Under the pieces are notes generated by a model, which did no database searches, was not told where the DNA came from, and worked only from the letters and a program-made list of their open reading frames with translations. Both the position numbers and the translations under genes were made by a program. A stretch of 5,773 nt of DNA from Boseongicola sp. SB0662_bin_57 (GTDB lineage Bacteria > Pseudomonadota > Alphaproteobacteria > Rhodobacterales > Rhodobacteraceae). Where the stretch lies: the NCBI GenBank assembly GCA_009839535.1, contig VXPN01000406.1, positions 1-5,773 of the forward strand, read 5' to 3'. This document shows positions 1-5,722 of this stretch, piece after piece (position 1 is the stretch's first letter; each line of letters starts with the position of its first letter).

Positions 1-565
1 GCCGGGCAACGAGGATGCACAAGAGTCCGATCGGTCCGCAGCCGGTGACAAGCACGCGCTTGCCCAGGATGTCGCCGGCTTTGCGCGCTGCGTGCAGGCA
101 GACGGCCAATGGTTCGGCCGCCGCAGCCTCGCCAGCGGACAGTCCGTCGGCAGGGGCACATTGTGCCGCGTCCGCCACCAACACCTCCCGGAACGCACCC
201 TGGATGTGCGGGAACGGCATTGCCGAACCGTAGAACCGCATGTTGAGGCACTGGTTGTACTTCGACTCACGGCAATAGGCACAGCCACGGCACGGGCGCG
301 AAGGTGACACTGCTACCAATTGCCCGACTCGCAGACCGGTCACGCCCTCTCCAAGCCGCGTGATGTGCCCTGCAACCTCGTGGCCAAGGACCATCGGCTC
401 CTTCAACCGAACAGATCCGAAGCCACCGTGATTGTAGTAATGGAGGTCGGAACCGCAGATGCCCCCAGCGGCCATGCGGATTTCAACCTGGCCCGCTCCG
501 GGCTCCTCGGTCGGCCTGTCCTCGATCCGAAGATCCTTTGCCGAGTGAATGACGACGGATTTCAT
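1..565 (-). CDS. idnD: Zinc-dependent alcohol dehydrogenase, probable L-idonate 5-dehydrogenase (3' end outside window)
   Basis: Probably oxidises L-idonate to 5-keto-D-gluconate with NAD(P)+ in the cytoplasm. I translated 188 codons from the ATG at 565; the gene runs off the left edge, and family members are about 340-350 residues, so a little over half is present. Visible features: catalytic-zinc ligands Cys37 (in ICGSD), the His62-Glu63 pair (GHE) and Glu151; four structural-zinc cysteines at 92, 95, 98 and 106; and the start of the Rossmann fold, TGCGPIG, at 174-180. The HYYNHGGFG stretch after Cys37 resembles the idonate/sorbitol/xylitol branch of the family. The start has GAGG five bases upstream, overlapping the stop codon of the 2-hydroxyacid dehydrogenase gene, so the two are very likely co-transcribed and coupled. 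The idonate assignment leans on the neighbouring IdnO-like, GntK-like and GntR-like genes; sorbitol or xylitol dehydrogenase is the main alternative. Confidence 0.88.
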   Translation of the reverse strand, partial: MKSVVIHSAKDLRIEDRPTEEPGAGQVEIRMAAGGICGSDLHYYNHGGFGSVRLKEPMVLGHEVAGHITRLGEGVTGLRVGQLVAVSPSRPCRGCAYCRESKYNQCLNMRFYGSAMPFPHIQGAFREVLVADAAQCAPADGLSAGEAAAAEPLAVCLHAARKAGDILGKRVLVTGCGPIGLLCILVAR

Positions 566-572
566 CAGGGCC

Positions 573-1520
573 TCAAGACACGGGCGTCAAAAGCGGTCGG
601 CCGGCAAAGTGCGCTGCCAGGTTGTCCCGCACCAGCTTGCCCATGGCTTTCCGGGTCTCCACTGTGCCTGAGGCGTGATGCGGCTGAAGAAGGACGTTTT
701 CGAGCTTCAGGAAGCGTGGATTCAGCTCGGGTTCGCCCTCGAACACGTCGAGCGCCGCGGAACCGAGCGCACCGCTTTCCAGCGCTTCGAGCAGTGCGGC
801 TTCATCGATGTTGGATGCCCTGCTGATGTTGATCACCATGCCTTCAGGGCCGACAGCCTCGATCATCTCGCGACCCACGAATTGGCGGGTCTCTTCCGAG
901 GCGGCCAGCGTCACGAACAGGTAATCGGAGTGGCGTGCCAATTCAACTGGATCGGCAATGAAGGCCCAGTCTTGCGTACAGTCCTTTGGCGCAATGTCGG
1001 AATATGCGATTTCCATGTCGAATCCGGCCAGTCTACGTGCAACTTCTCGGCCGATGCGCCCAAGCCCCAGAATGCCTGCCTTGGCTTCATGAACACGACG
1101 TTTCAGCGGGTAGAGGCCCTCCCGTGCCCAGTCCCCGCCGCGCACCCAAGCATCGGCTCCGATCATGCCACGCGCCTGGCACAGCATCATTGCGACACCC
1201 AGATCGGCAACGTCGCGGGTCAGGACATCCGGAGTGTTGGTCACCCTCACGTTGCGTTCGCGACAGGCATCGAGGTCGACCGCATCGTAACCTACGCCGT
1301 AAACAGCGATGATCTCGAGGTTCGGACAGGCCTCTATCATCTTTCGGTCCGCACCCAATTCACCCCGCGTCGCGATTCCACGTATTGCACGACCGCACTC
1401 AATCAGAAATGATGCCGGGGCAGCCATCTTGAAGTACCTGTGCACTGTATAGGCTTGATCCAATGGAACCTGATCCCACTCCGGATAAGGGCCAACCTGA
1501 AGGATTTCGGGCTTCGGCAT
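573..1520 (-). CDS. D-isomer-specific 2-hydroxyacid dehydrogenase (possible 2-ketogluconate / glyoxylate-hydroxypyruvate reductase)
   Basis: NAD(P)-dependent reductase of 2-keto acids to D-2-hydroxy acids, 315 residues from the ATG at 1520, a normal family length. Seen: the nucleotide loop GLGRIG at 152-157; the catalytic triad Arg234 (NISRAS), Glu263 (DVFEGEP) and His281 (QPHHAS); and VYGVGYDAVD at 73-82 in the substrate domain. Asp175 lies where the second Rossmann strand ends (AYSDIAPK), which usually favours NAD(H) over NADP(H). The reading frame stays open upstream to 1847, but that would cover the divergent gene and promoters. ATGs at 1532 and 1544 are alternatives. I prefer 1520 because GAGAAA lies four bases upstream, while 1544 lies inside the operator, almost at the predicted transcription start. 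It is first in a minus-strand unit with the idonate dehydrogenase. Given the neighbours, 2-ketogluconate reduction to gluconate is a reasonable guess; other 2-keto acids are possible. Confidence 0.92.
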   Translation of the reverse strand: MPKPEILQVGPYPEWDQVPLDQAYTVHRYFKMAAPASFLIECGRAIRGIATRGELGADRKMIEACPNLEIIAVYGVGYDAVDLDACRERNVRVTNTPDVLTRDVADLGVAMMLCQARGMIGADAWVRGGDWAREGLYPLKRRVHEAKAGILGLGRIGREVARRLAGFDMEIAYSDIAPKDCTQDWAFIADPVELARHSDYLFVTLAASEETRQFVGREMIEAVGPEGMVINISRASNIDEAALLEALESGALGSAALDVFEGEPELNPRFLKLENVLLQPHHASGTVETRKAMGKLVRDNLAAHFAGRPLLTPVS

Positions 1521-1533
1521 TTCATTTCTCATG

Positions 1534-1561
1534 TTGACAGGCATGTTATCGATAACATAGA
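1534..1561 (+). promoter_or_regulatory. Candidate promoter of the plus-strand idnO-gntK operon
   Basis: A perfect -35 hexamer, TTGACA at 1534-1539, is followed after 16 bp by CATAGA at 1556-1561, which matches the -10 consensus at only three positions. The palindrome at 1543-1558 sits between and partly over these elements, a classic position for repression by blocking polymerase. The leader to the ATG at 1606 would be about 38 bases. The -10 element is weak, so its exact position is uncertain. Confidence 0.45.
1543..1558. promoter_or_regulatory. Perfect 16-bp palindromic operator for a LacI/GntR-type repressor
   Basis: ATGTTATCGATAACAT is identical to its own reverse complement and is centred on CG at 1550/1551. 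A central CG in an even-length palindrome is typical of LacI-family operators. The ATGTTA-N4-TAACAT frame matches, as I recall it, the operator type bound by E. coli GntR and IdnR. It lies in the 85-bp gap between the divergent enzyme operons and overlaps the candidate promoters on both strands, so one bound dimer could control both. The likely binder is the LacI-family protein encoded at 4666-5685. The palindrome is directly visible; its binder and function are inferred. Confidence 0.85.
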
Positions 1562-1583
1562 CGGAGGACACACGTCTTGTCGA
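1554..1583 (-). promoter_or_regulatory. Candidate promoter of the minus-strand dehydrogenase pair
   Basis: Read on the minus strand, TCGACA (complement of 1578-1583) and TATGTT (complement of 1554-1559) are separated by 18 bp. They match the sigma-70 hexamers at five and four positions of six. The -10 element shares five bases with the palindrome at 1543-1558, and transcription would begin at about 1547, inside it. The leader to the ATG at 1520 would be about 27 bases. Inferred from sequence only. Confidence 0.55.
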
Positions 1584-1605
1584 GTCAAATGATAGGCGGC
1601 GGGCC

Positions 1606-2379
1606 ATGACCACTGGCGCAGCGATGTTCGACCTCAGCGGGAAGACCGCGCTAATTACAGGATCCTCGCAGGGAATCGGATTCGCCCTGGCAAAGGGGCT
1701 GGCCGAATTCGGTGCGACGATCGTGCTGAACGGGCGCGACACCGCAAAGTTGTCAAAGGCTGCGGACGCGCTGCGAACAGGCGCCGCACATGTCCACGAG
1801 CTGGCCTTCGACGCCACCGACAGTGACGCGGTCAGAACGGCGATCAACCGCTATGAAAGCAGCAATGGTCCCGTTCACGTCCTGATCAACAATGCCGGGA
1901 TGCAGCACCGCACGCCACTGGAGGATTTCCCCGCGGACAAGTTCGAGATGCTCTTGCGCAACAACGTCGCGACCGCATTCAATGTTGGGCAAGCCTGCGC
2001 ACGACACATGATCGGACGCGGCGCCGGGCACATCATCAACATCGCCAGCGTGCAGACGGCGCTGGCCCGTCCCGGCATCGCACCGTACACCGCCACGAAA
2101 GGGGCGGTAGCCAACCTGACGAAGGGAATGGCGACGGACTGGGCGAAGCATGGGCTTAACTGCAACGCCATCGCACCGGGCTATTTTGACACGCCCCTCA
2201 ACGCAGCCTTGGTGAGCGATCCGGAGTTTTCCGACTGGCTGAGGAACCGCACGCCCGCGGGCCGTTGGGGCAAGGTCGAGGAGCTGGTCGGTGCGGCCGT
2301 GTTCCTGTCATCCGACGCTTCCAGTTTCGTCAATGGCCACACTCTCTTTGTCGACGGCGGAATTACGGCGTGCCTCTAG
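1606..2379 (+). CDS. idnO: Gluconate 5-dehydrogenase (5-ketogluconate reductase), short-chain dehydrogenase
   Basis: Interconverts 5-keto-D-gluconate and D-gluconate, the second step of L-idonate catabolism. The 257-residue protein is a classical short-chain dehydrogenase: TGSSQGIG at 18-25, NNAG at 95-98, Asn120, Ser148, and the YTATK motif with Tyr161 and Lys165. The GMQHRTPLEDFP stretch, the IAPGYFDTPLNAALV segment, the TPAGRWG motif and the AVFLSS..FVNGHTLFVDGG end closely parallel E. coli IdnO, so I use that symbol. Arg44 after the second strand (LNGRD) suggests NADP(H). The ATG at 1606 has a weak AGGCGG upstream; an internal ATG at 1624 (before FDLSGK) is possible but lacks a ribosome site. 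It is the first gene of the plus-strand operon, downstream of the palindromic operator, and its last ten bases overlap the gluconokinase start. Confidence 0.94.
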   Translation: MTTGAAMFDLSGKTALITGSSQGIGFALAKGLAEFGATIVLNGRDTAKLSKAADALRTGAAHVHELAFDATDSDAVRTAINRYESSNGPVHVLINNAGMQHRTPLEDFPADKFEMLLRNNVATAFNVGQACARHMIGRGAGHIINIASVQTALARPGIAPYTATKGAVANLTKGMATDWAKHGLNCNAIAPGYFDTPLNAALVSDPEFSDWLRNRTPAGRWGKVEELVGAAVFLSSDASSFVNGHTLFVDGGITACL

Positions 2380-2879
2380 CCTGCAAGTTCGTGGTCATGG
2401 GGGTGTCTGGCTGCGGCAAAAGCTCGGTCGGCGCTGCTGTCGCCGAAGGACTGGGCATCAGATACATTGATGGCGACGACCTGCACCCGTCCGAAAACAT
2501 CGCGAAGATGTCACGCGGGGAGCCGCTGACTGACGCCGACCGTGCGCCATGGCTGGTCCGGGTCGGCCAACGGCTCGCAGAGACTGACGGGCCCGTCGTC
2601 ATCGGATGCTCCGCGCTGAAACGTGCCTATCGCGACATTATCCGCGACCACGCGGCAGAGTCGCTCTGTTTCCTGCATTTGGAGGGCAGCAGGGAAACGC
2701 TGTTCAAGCGCATGGCGAACCGCTCGGGCCATTTCATGCCCGTTTCGTTGCTCGAAAGCCAATTGGCCACGCTCGAGCCACCGGGTCTGGATGAGACGGC
2801 GATCACTGCAGACATAGACCAGCCGTTTGACAAGCTGGTCGACGCGCTGGTGGCGAAAATCAGGGAGGGAGGATCGTGA
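2370..2879 (+). CDS. gntK: Gluconokinase (GntK family)
   Basis: Phosphorylates D-gluconate with ATP to 6-phosphogluconate in the cytoplasm. From the GTG at 2370 the protein is 169 residues, close to the roughly 175 of E. coli GntK. Seen: the P-loop GVSGCGKSS at 11-19; the family signature DGDDLHPSENIAKMSRGEPL at 34-53, followed by DADRAPWL; CSALKRAYRD at 80-89; GHFMP near the lid; and a DIDQP motif near the end. The frame is open further upstream (from 2265), but that segment reads antisense-like and lies inside idnO. An ATG at 2397 would remove the first beta strand (KFVVMGVSG), so the GTG start, with GGCGGA eight bases upstream, is preferred. It overlaps idnO by ten bases and the next gene by four (GTGA), indicating translational coupling. 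Confidence 0.95.
   Translation: MPLACKFVVMGVSGCGKSSVGAAVAEGLGIRYIDGDDLHPSENIAKMSRGEPLTDADRAPWLVRVGQRLAETDGPVVIGCSALKRAYRDIIRDHAAESLCFLHLEGSRETLFKRMANRSGHFMPVSLLESQLATLEPPGLDETAITADIDQPFDKLVDALVAKIREGGS
2864..2875 (+). promoter_or_regulatory. Strong ribosome binding site fixing the GTG start at 2876
   Basis: A run of GGAGGGAGG lies inside the last codons of gntK. The first GGAGG (2864-2868) is seven bases before the GTG at 2876, and a second one (2868-2872) is three bases before it. This is the strongest Shine-Dalgarno sequence in the window. It supports the GTG, which shares GTGA with the gntK stop, as the true start of the beta-hydroxyacid dehydrogenase. Confidence 0.75.
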
Positions 2880-3763
2880 CCCAGAAAATCGCACTTATCG
2901 GCGCAGGTGCAATGGGTGGCGCCATCGGCACCCGGCTTGCCGACACCGGCAACGTACTGACCGTGTTCGATCTCGATGCCGAAAGGGTTCAGGCGCTGGT
3001 CGCCAAGGGCGCTCGCCCGGCGGGCTCGGCGGCACAGGCCACGTCGGTCAGCGACTATGTTGTCACCAGCCTCAATTCTCCGAAGTTCGTCGACATCGCC
3101 GTGTTTGGCCCGGAAGGCGTCGCCGAAGGCGCCAAGCCCGGCACTTTGATCATCGACATGTCCTCGATCGATCCCCGGGCCACGAAGGCCTTGGCGGCAA
3201 GGGCTGCGGAAATGGACCTGCGCTGGGTCGACAGCCCGTTGTCCGGCGGCCCGCAGAAGGCACTGACAGGCGAGCTCACGCTGATGGCAGGCGGCAAGGT
3301 TGCCGACGTCGAAGAGGCGCACAATGTCCTGAAACACCTTTCGTCCACCTGCACCCATATGGGCCCGTCCGGCGCCGGTCAGACCACCAAACTCATCAAT
3401 CAGGTCTTGTGCGGATTGGGCTTCATGGCCATCGCCGAGGCTACTCAACTCGCGACCGACGCCGGCATCGACGTGGCGAAGATCCCGAAGGCGCTGAAAG
3501 GGGGGCGGGCCGACAGCGTGCTCTTGCAGGAATACATGCCTCGCTTTTCCGTCAAGGACTACCGCCGCACAGGGCGCTTGGACAACATGGTAAAGGACCT
3601 TGATGGCGCACAGGATCTCGCACGGCTGACAAACACTGCAATGCCGCTCACTGCTGCCTGCGCAGAAATTCACCGGATGCTCGCCGCGGCGGGGCTGGGG
3701 GGAGAGGATCAGGCCGCGCTAATGGAGTTCTTCAAGGGTCCCGACAAGGAGCTGTTTCAATAG
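2876..3763 (+). CDS. NAD-binding beta-hydroxyacid dehydrogenase (GarR / 3-hydroxyisobutyrate dehydrogenase family)
   Basis: A 295-residue enzyme of the family that includes tartronate semialdehyde reductase, 3-hydroxyisobutyrate dehydrogenase and short 6-phosphogluconate dehydrogenase-like proteins. Seen: the N-terminal nucleotide loop IGAGAMGGAIG at 8-18; the substrate motif DSPLSGGPQKALTGELTLM at 119-137 with Ser123; and GPSGAGQTTKLINQ at 163-176 with the catalytic Lys172 and Asn175. Asp32 after the second strand (VFDLDAERV) suggests NAD(H); E. coli GarR has an Arg in the corresponding region. The all-alpha C-terminal half appears complete. It is third in the operon and coupled to gntK by GTGA. 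Its substrate is not clear from sequence: the context suggests a sugar-acid-derived beta-hydroxy acid or semialdehyde, but the E. coli idonate pathway has no such step. It should not be called 6-phosphogluconate dehydrogenase on context alone. Confidence 0.93.
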   Translation: MTQKIALIGAGAMGGAIGTRLADTGNVLTVFDLDAERVQALVAKGARPAGSAAQATSVSDYVVTSLNSPKFVDIAVFGPEGVAEGAKPGTLIIDMSSIDPRATKALAARAAEMDLRWVDSPLSGGPQKALTGELTLMAGGKVADVEEAHNVLKHLSSTCTHMGPSGAGQTTKLINQVLCGLGFMAIAEATQLATDAGIDVAKIPKALKGGRADSVLLQEYMPRFSVKDYRRTGRLDNMVKDLDGAQDLARLTNTAMPLTAACAEIHRMLAAAGLGGEDQAALMEFFKGPDKELFQ

Positions 3764-4500
3764 CCGTGCGCATCGCGACTCTTGTGCGGCAATCGAGGTG
3801 ACTGGACCGATGCGCTTTGCACCGATGCATTCAACCGGCTGATGCCGGTCTGGCTCCAACTCCTGGGCAAATGCAAGGCGCAGGTTGTTTTCGACAGAAG
3901 CTGCGTGGAACGCGTGCCGCAATGTCCCGTGATCCACGTCATCTCCAGCAGAGGCGCCGACCCTTGGATGGTGCGTTCTTCGACCAAACGCGACATCGGT
4001 CCAAGAAAGTGGCCGGGAAGATCTTCGGCAACCAAATCGACGGCCACATCCTCCATCATCGTTCCATGCTTAACACCAGTGCCGCGTGCACCCCGGCAGC
4101 AGGAACCAGGCAGGCCAAGGGCCGATCCGAACCCGTTCATTCCATCGGATCGTGCAATTGACGACACAGATCTGAAGGATTCCGTGCCCGGACCGGGCGT
4201 CAACGACTGGAACAAGCTGCAGCCACCGTCCGGCATTCGATGGTACGTGGAATCCGGGCGGCTTCGTGACCGAACCTCTATGATGCCAGATTTGCCAGTT
4301 GCAGCTTCTGGACGGAAACTCTTGTCCGGCCGTTGCTTTCTTTCTGAACGGACAACACGCGGCCAACGGGATGATGGCGTACCTCGAGAGCGCGTTGGGC
4401 TGCCTCAACAAATTCGGTCCGTTCGACTCCCGCCCCATAGGAAGCACGACCTTTCTGTCAGTGCCGTCGAGCAAGGCAGTGATCCCGTGACGGTTGGTTG

Positions 4501-4526
4501 GCGCCTCAGGCGCAAGTGCAACTTGC
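4501..4526. repeat. Two adjacent short dyads upstream of the LacI-family gene
   Basis: GCGCCT-C-AGGCGC at 4501-4513 is immediately followed, with a two-base overlap, by GCAAGT-GCA-ACTTGC at 4512-4526. Both are perfect inverted repeats with very short spacers, and neither is followed by a T-rich run typical of an intrinsic terminator. They lie about 140 bp before the regulator start. They could be protein-binding sites or the remains of a terminator; no partner is identified. Confidence 0.4.
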
Positions 4527-4636
4527 CATTTTGATTCAACAGCTTTGCGCCAAAACACACAGTTTCGCCTTCCATGGAATTAGGTCGAGAGTGCGACGAG
4601 ATGCTTGCAATGTTGTCGGCCTTCCCCGAAAACGGA

Positions 4637-4652
4637 ATGTTAGCGATAAAGA
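4637..4652 (+). promoter_or_regulatory. Degenerate operator copy before the LacI-family gene
   Basis: ATGTTAGCGATAAAGA matches the perfect palindrome at 1543-1558 at 12 of 16 positions. The left half and central CG are conserved; the right end is degenerate. It lies 14 bases before the preferred TTG start. A possible -10 (AATGTT, 4636-4641) overlaps it, with TTGTCG (4613-4618) 17 bp upstream. This arrangement would allow autoregulation, but the match is imperfect and chance cannot be excluded. Confidence 0.42.
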
Positions 4653-4665
4653 TCAGAGAACCATT

Positions 4666-5685
4666 TTGCAGAAGCCACCAAAAATGGCGGACATCGCGAA
4701 AGCCGTCGGTGTCTCCCCGATGACCGTATCTCGGGCGTTCCGAAGGGACACTTCGGTCGGCGAGGTGACTCGCAAGAAGATTCTGCAGATCGCCGAGGAA
4801 ATGGGCTATGTCTTCGACAGCACTGCGTCCAATCTGCGATCGCAGCGAACCGGATTCGTCGCCATAACCATCCCCTCGCTGAACAATTCGAACTTCGCTG
4901 ACACCGTGCGCGGCCTCAACGAAGTCCTGCAGGCGGCCGGGCTGCAGGTGTTGCTCGGCTACACGAACTACGACGTGGACGAGGAGGAGCGCTTGATCGA
5001 ACAACTCCTGAGGCGCCGGCCCGAAGCAATGGTGGTGACCGGGGGTCGCCATACCGATCGCGCAAGGCGGTTGCTGAAAGGCGCCGGCATTCCGGTGGTC
5101 GAAACATGGGACATCCCCAAGTCGCCAGTGGGCTATACGGTCGGCTTCTCCAACGCCGACGCGATGGGTCGGATGGTGGATCACCTGCAGTCGGCTGGCG
5201 CAAATCGGCTGGCATTCATCGGCGGAGACGACAAGGGCGACACGCGCGGCGCCGACAGGAGACGTGGGTTTGTTGCGGCGGCAGAACGGCTCCAGCTCGA
5301 GTTTCGGTTGGTTTCGCTGGGCTCGCCGCCGATTTCAATGCGTGAAGGAGCCCGTGCGATGGTTGAAGTGCTTGACGCACGACAACCGGTAGACGCCGTT
5401 GTCTGCGTGTCTGACCTTGCCGCCTTCGGTGCGCTGACAGAGTGCCAGCGGCGCGGCGTATCGGTGCCTGACGAAGTCATGATTGCCGGTTTCGGGGCGT
5501 ACGATATTGCCGAGGTCGCCTTGCCCGGCCTTACGACGATGGACGCACATTCGATGGCGATCGGAAGCAGGACTGGAGAACTTCTGGTCGCCCTGCTCCG
5601 CGACGGCGCCGATGGTGCCGCCGCGAAGAAGGTTTCGCAAATCGAACCGACACTGCGAATCTCGGGGTCTACCGTTTTGCGATAG
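4666..5685 (+). CDS. LacI-family transcriptional regulator, GntR-like (gluconate/idonate repressor)
   Basis: DNA-binding repressor expected to respond to gluconate or a related sugar acid. With the TTG at 4666 it has 339 residues, near the 331 of E. coli GntR. Seen: a LacI-type helix-turn-helix, MADIAKAVGVSPMTVSRAF, at 7-25; hinge segment STASNLRSQ at 52-60 with the minor-groove leucine at 57; then a periplasmic-binding-protein-like effector domain. ITIPSLNNSNFADTVRGL, the AGIPVVETWD segment and ECQRRGVSVPDEVMIAGF closely parallel E. coli GntR. The start is uncertain: no ATG precedes the HTH in frame. The ATG at 4684 would remove residues before the first helix (PPK) that normally contact DNA, a GTG lies at 4591, and the frame is open from a TTG at 4498. 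The TTG at 4666 has AGAGA six bases upstream. It is probably the regulator of the divergent operons; E. coli IdnR is a close alternative. Confidence 0.93.
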   Translation: MQKPPKMADIAKAVGVSPMTVSRAFRRDTSVGEVTRKKILQIAEEMGYVFDSTASNLRSQRTGFVAITIPSLNNSNFADTVRGLNEVLQAAGLQVLLGYTNYDVDEEERLIEQLLRRRPEAMVVTGGRHTDRARRLLKGAGIPVVETWDIPKSPVGYTVGFSNADAMGRMVDHLQSAGANRLAFIGGDDKGDTRGADRRRGFVAAAERLQLEFRLVSLGSPPISMREGARAMVEVLDARQPVDAVVCVSDLAAFGALTECQRRGVSVPDEVMIAGFGAYDIAEVALPGLTTMDAHSMAIGSRTGELLVALLRDGADGAAAKKVSQIEPTLRISGSTVLR

Positions 5686-5686
5686 A

Positions 5687-5713
5687 CCCGGCCCGATTGC
5701 TTTTCGGGCCGGG
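5687..5713 (+). terminator. GC-rich hairpin after the regulator, probable (bidirectional) terminator
   Basis: CCCGGCCCGA (5687-5696) and TCGGGCCGGG (5704-5713) form a perfect 10-bp stem with a 7-base loop, beginning one base after the regulator stop codon. No T tract follows on the plus strand, so it is not a textbook intrinsic terminator. The position directly after a gene and before a possibly convergent one still makes transcript termination or 3'-end protection the likeliest role. Confidence 0.65.
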
Positions 5714-5722
5714 ATCAGTGTG

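Larger units (their letters stand above)
3764..4665. other. About 0.9 kb without a supportable gene
   Basis: I translated the minus strand here and checked the open frames on both strands. Several long frames exist: plus 3782-4534 (TTG start), minus 3757-4236 and minus 4070-4558. None shows a domain I recognise, a good ribosome site, or the third-position bias of the genes on either side, and they overlap each other. Protein-like fragments change frame on the minus strand, for example around 3900-4080, which could mean a decayed gene, but I cannot name one. Small structures seen are an ACCGGC/GCCGGT hairpin at 3834-3849 without a T tract, a direct repeat ACCGATGC at 3807-3814 and 3821-3828, and inverted repeat arms TTGTCCG (4322-4328) and CGGACAA (4349-4355). 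The right end holds the control region of the LacI-family gene. Confidence 0.55.

Noticed and set aside
320..826. Plus-strand open frame of 168 codons
   Set aside because: It spans the junction of two real minus-strand genes in antisense and has no recognisable motif.
675..1412. Plus-strand open frame of 245 codons
   Set aside because: It is antisense to the well-supported 2-hydroxyacid dehydrogenase, shows no domain, and is explained by GC-rich codon structure on the other strand.
1589..1609. Tiny leader peptide (ATG at 1589, seven codons with stop) overlapping the idnO start
   Set aside because: The nearest GGAGG is about 20 bases upstream, too far for initiation, and the codons show no attenuation-like pattern.
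1521..1847. N-terminal extension of the 2-hydroxyacid dehydrogenase frame up to 1847
   Set aside because: It would run through the operator and both promoters and antisense through the start of idnO. The extra residues do not resemble the family, whose normal N-terminus is reached at 1520.
2627..3673. Minus-strand open frame of 348 codons
   Set aside because: It is fully antisense to gntK and the beta-hydroxyacid dehydrogenase, both of which have intact motifs; it contains no family signature.
3834..3849. ACCGGC/GCCGGT hairpin as terminator of the plus-strand operon
   Set aside because: The stem is only six base pairs with no T tract, and it lies about 70 bp past the stop codon; too weak to call.
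3782..4534. Plus-strand open frame of 250 codons between the operon and the regulator
   Set aside because: It has a TTG start without a ribosome site, no recognisable domain and a basic, low-hydrophobicity composition typical of a chance frame. It is recorded only as part of the unexplained stretch.
4225..4558. Minus-strand protein-like reading (around VERTEFVEAAQRALEV) as a possible small gene
   Set aside because: There is no start codon with a ribosome site, third positions are about half G/C unlike the neighbours, and stop codons lie close on both sides.
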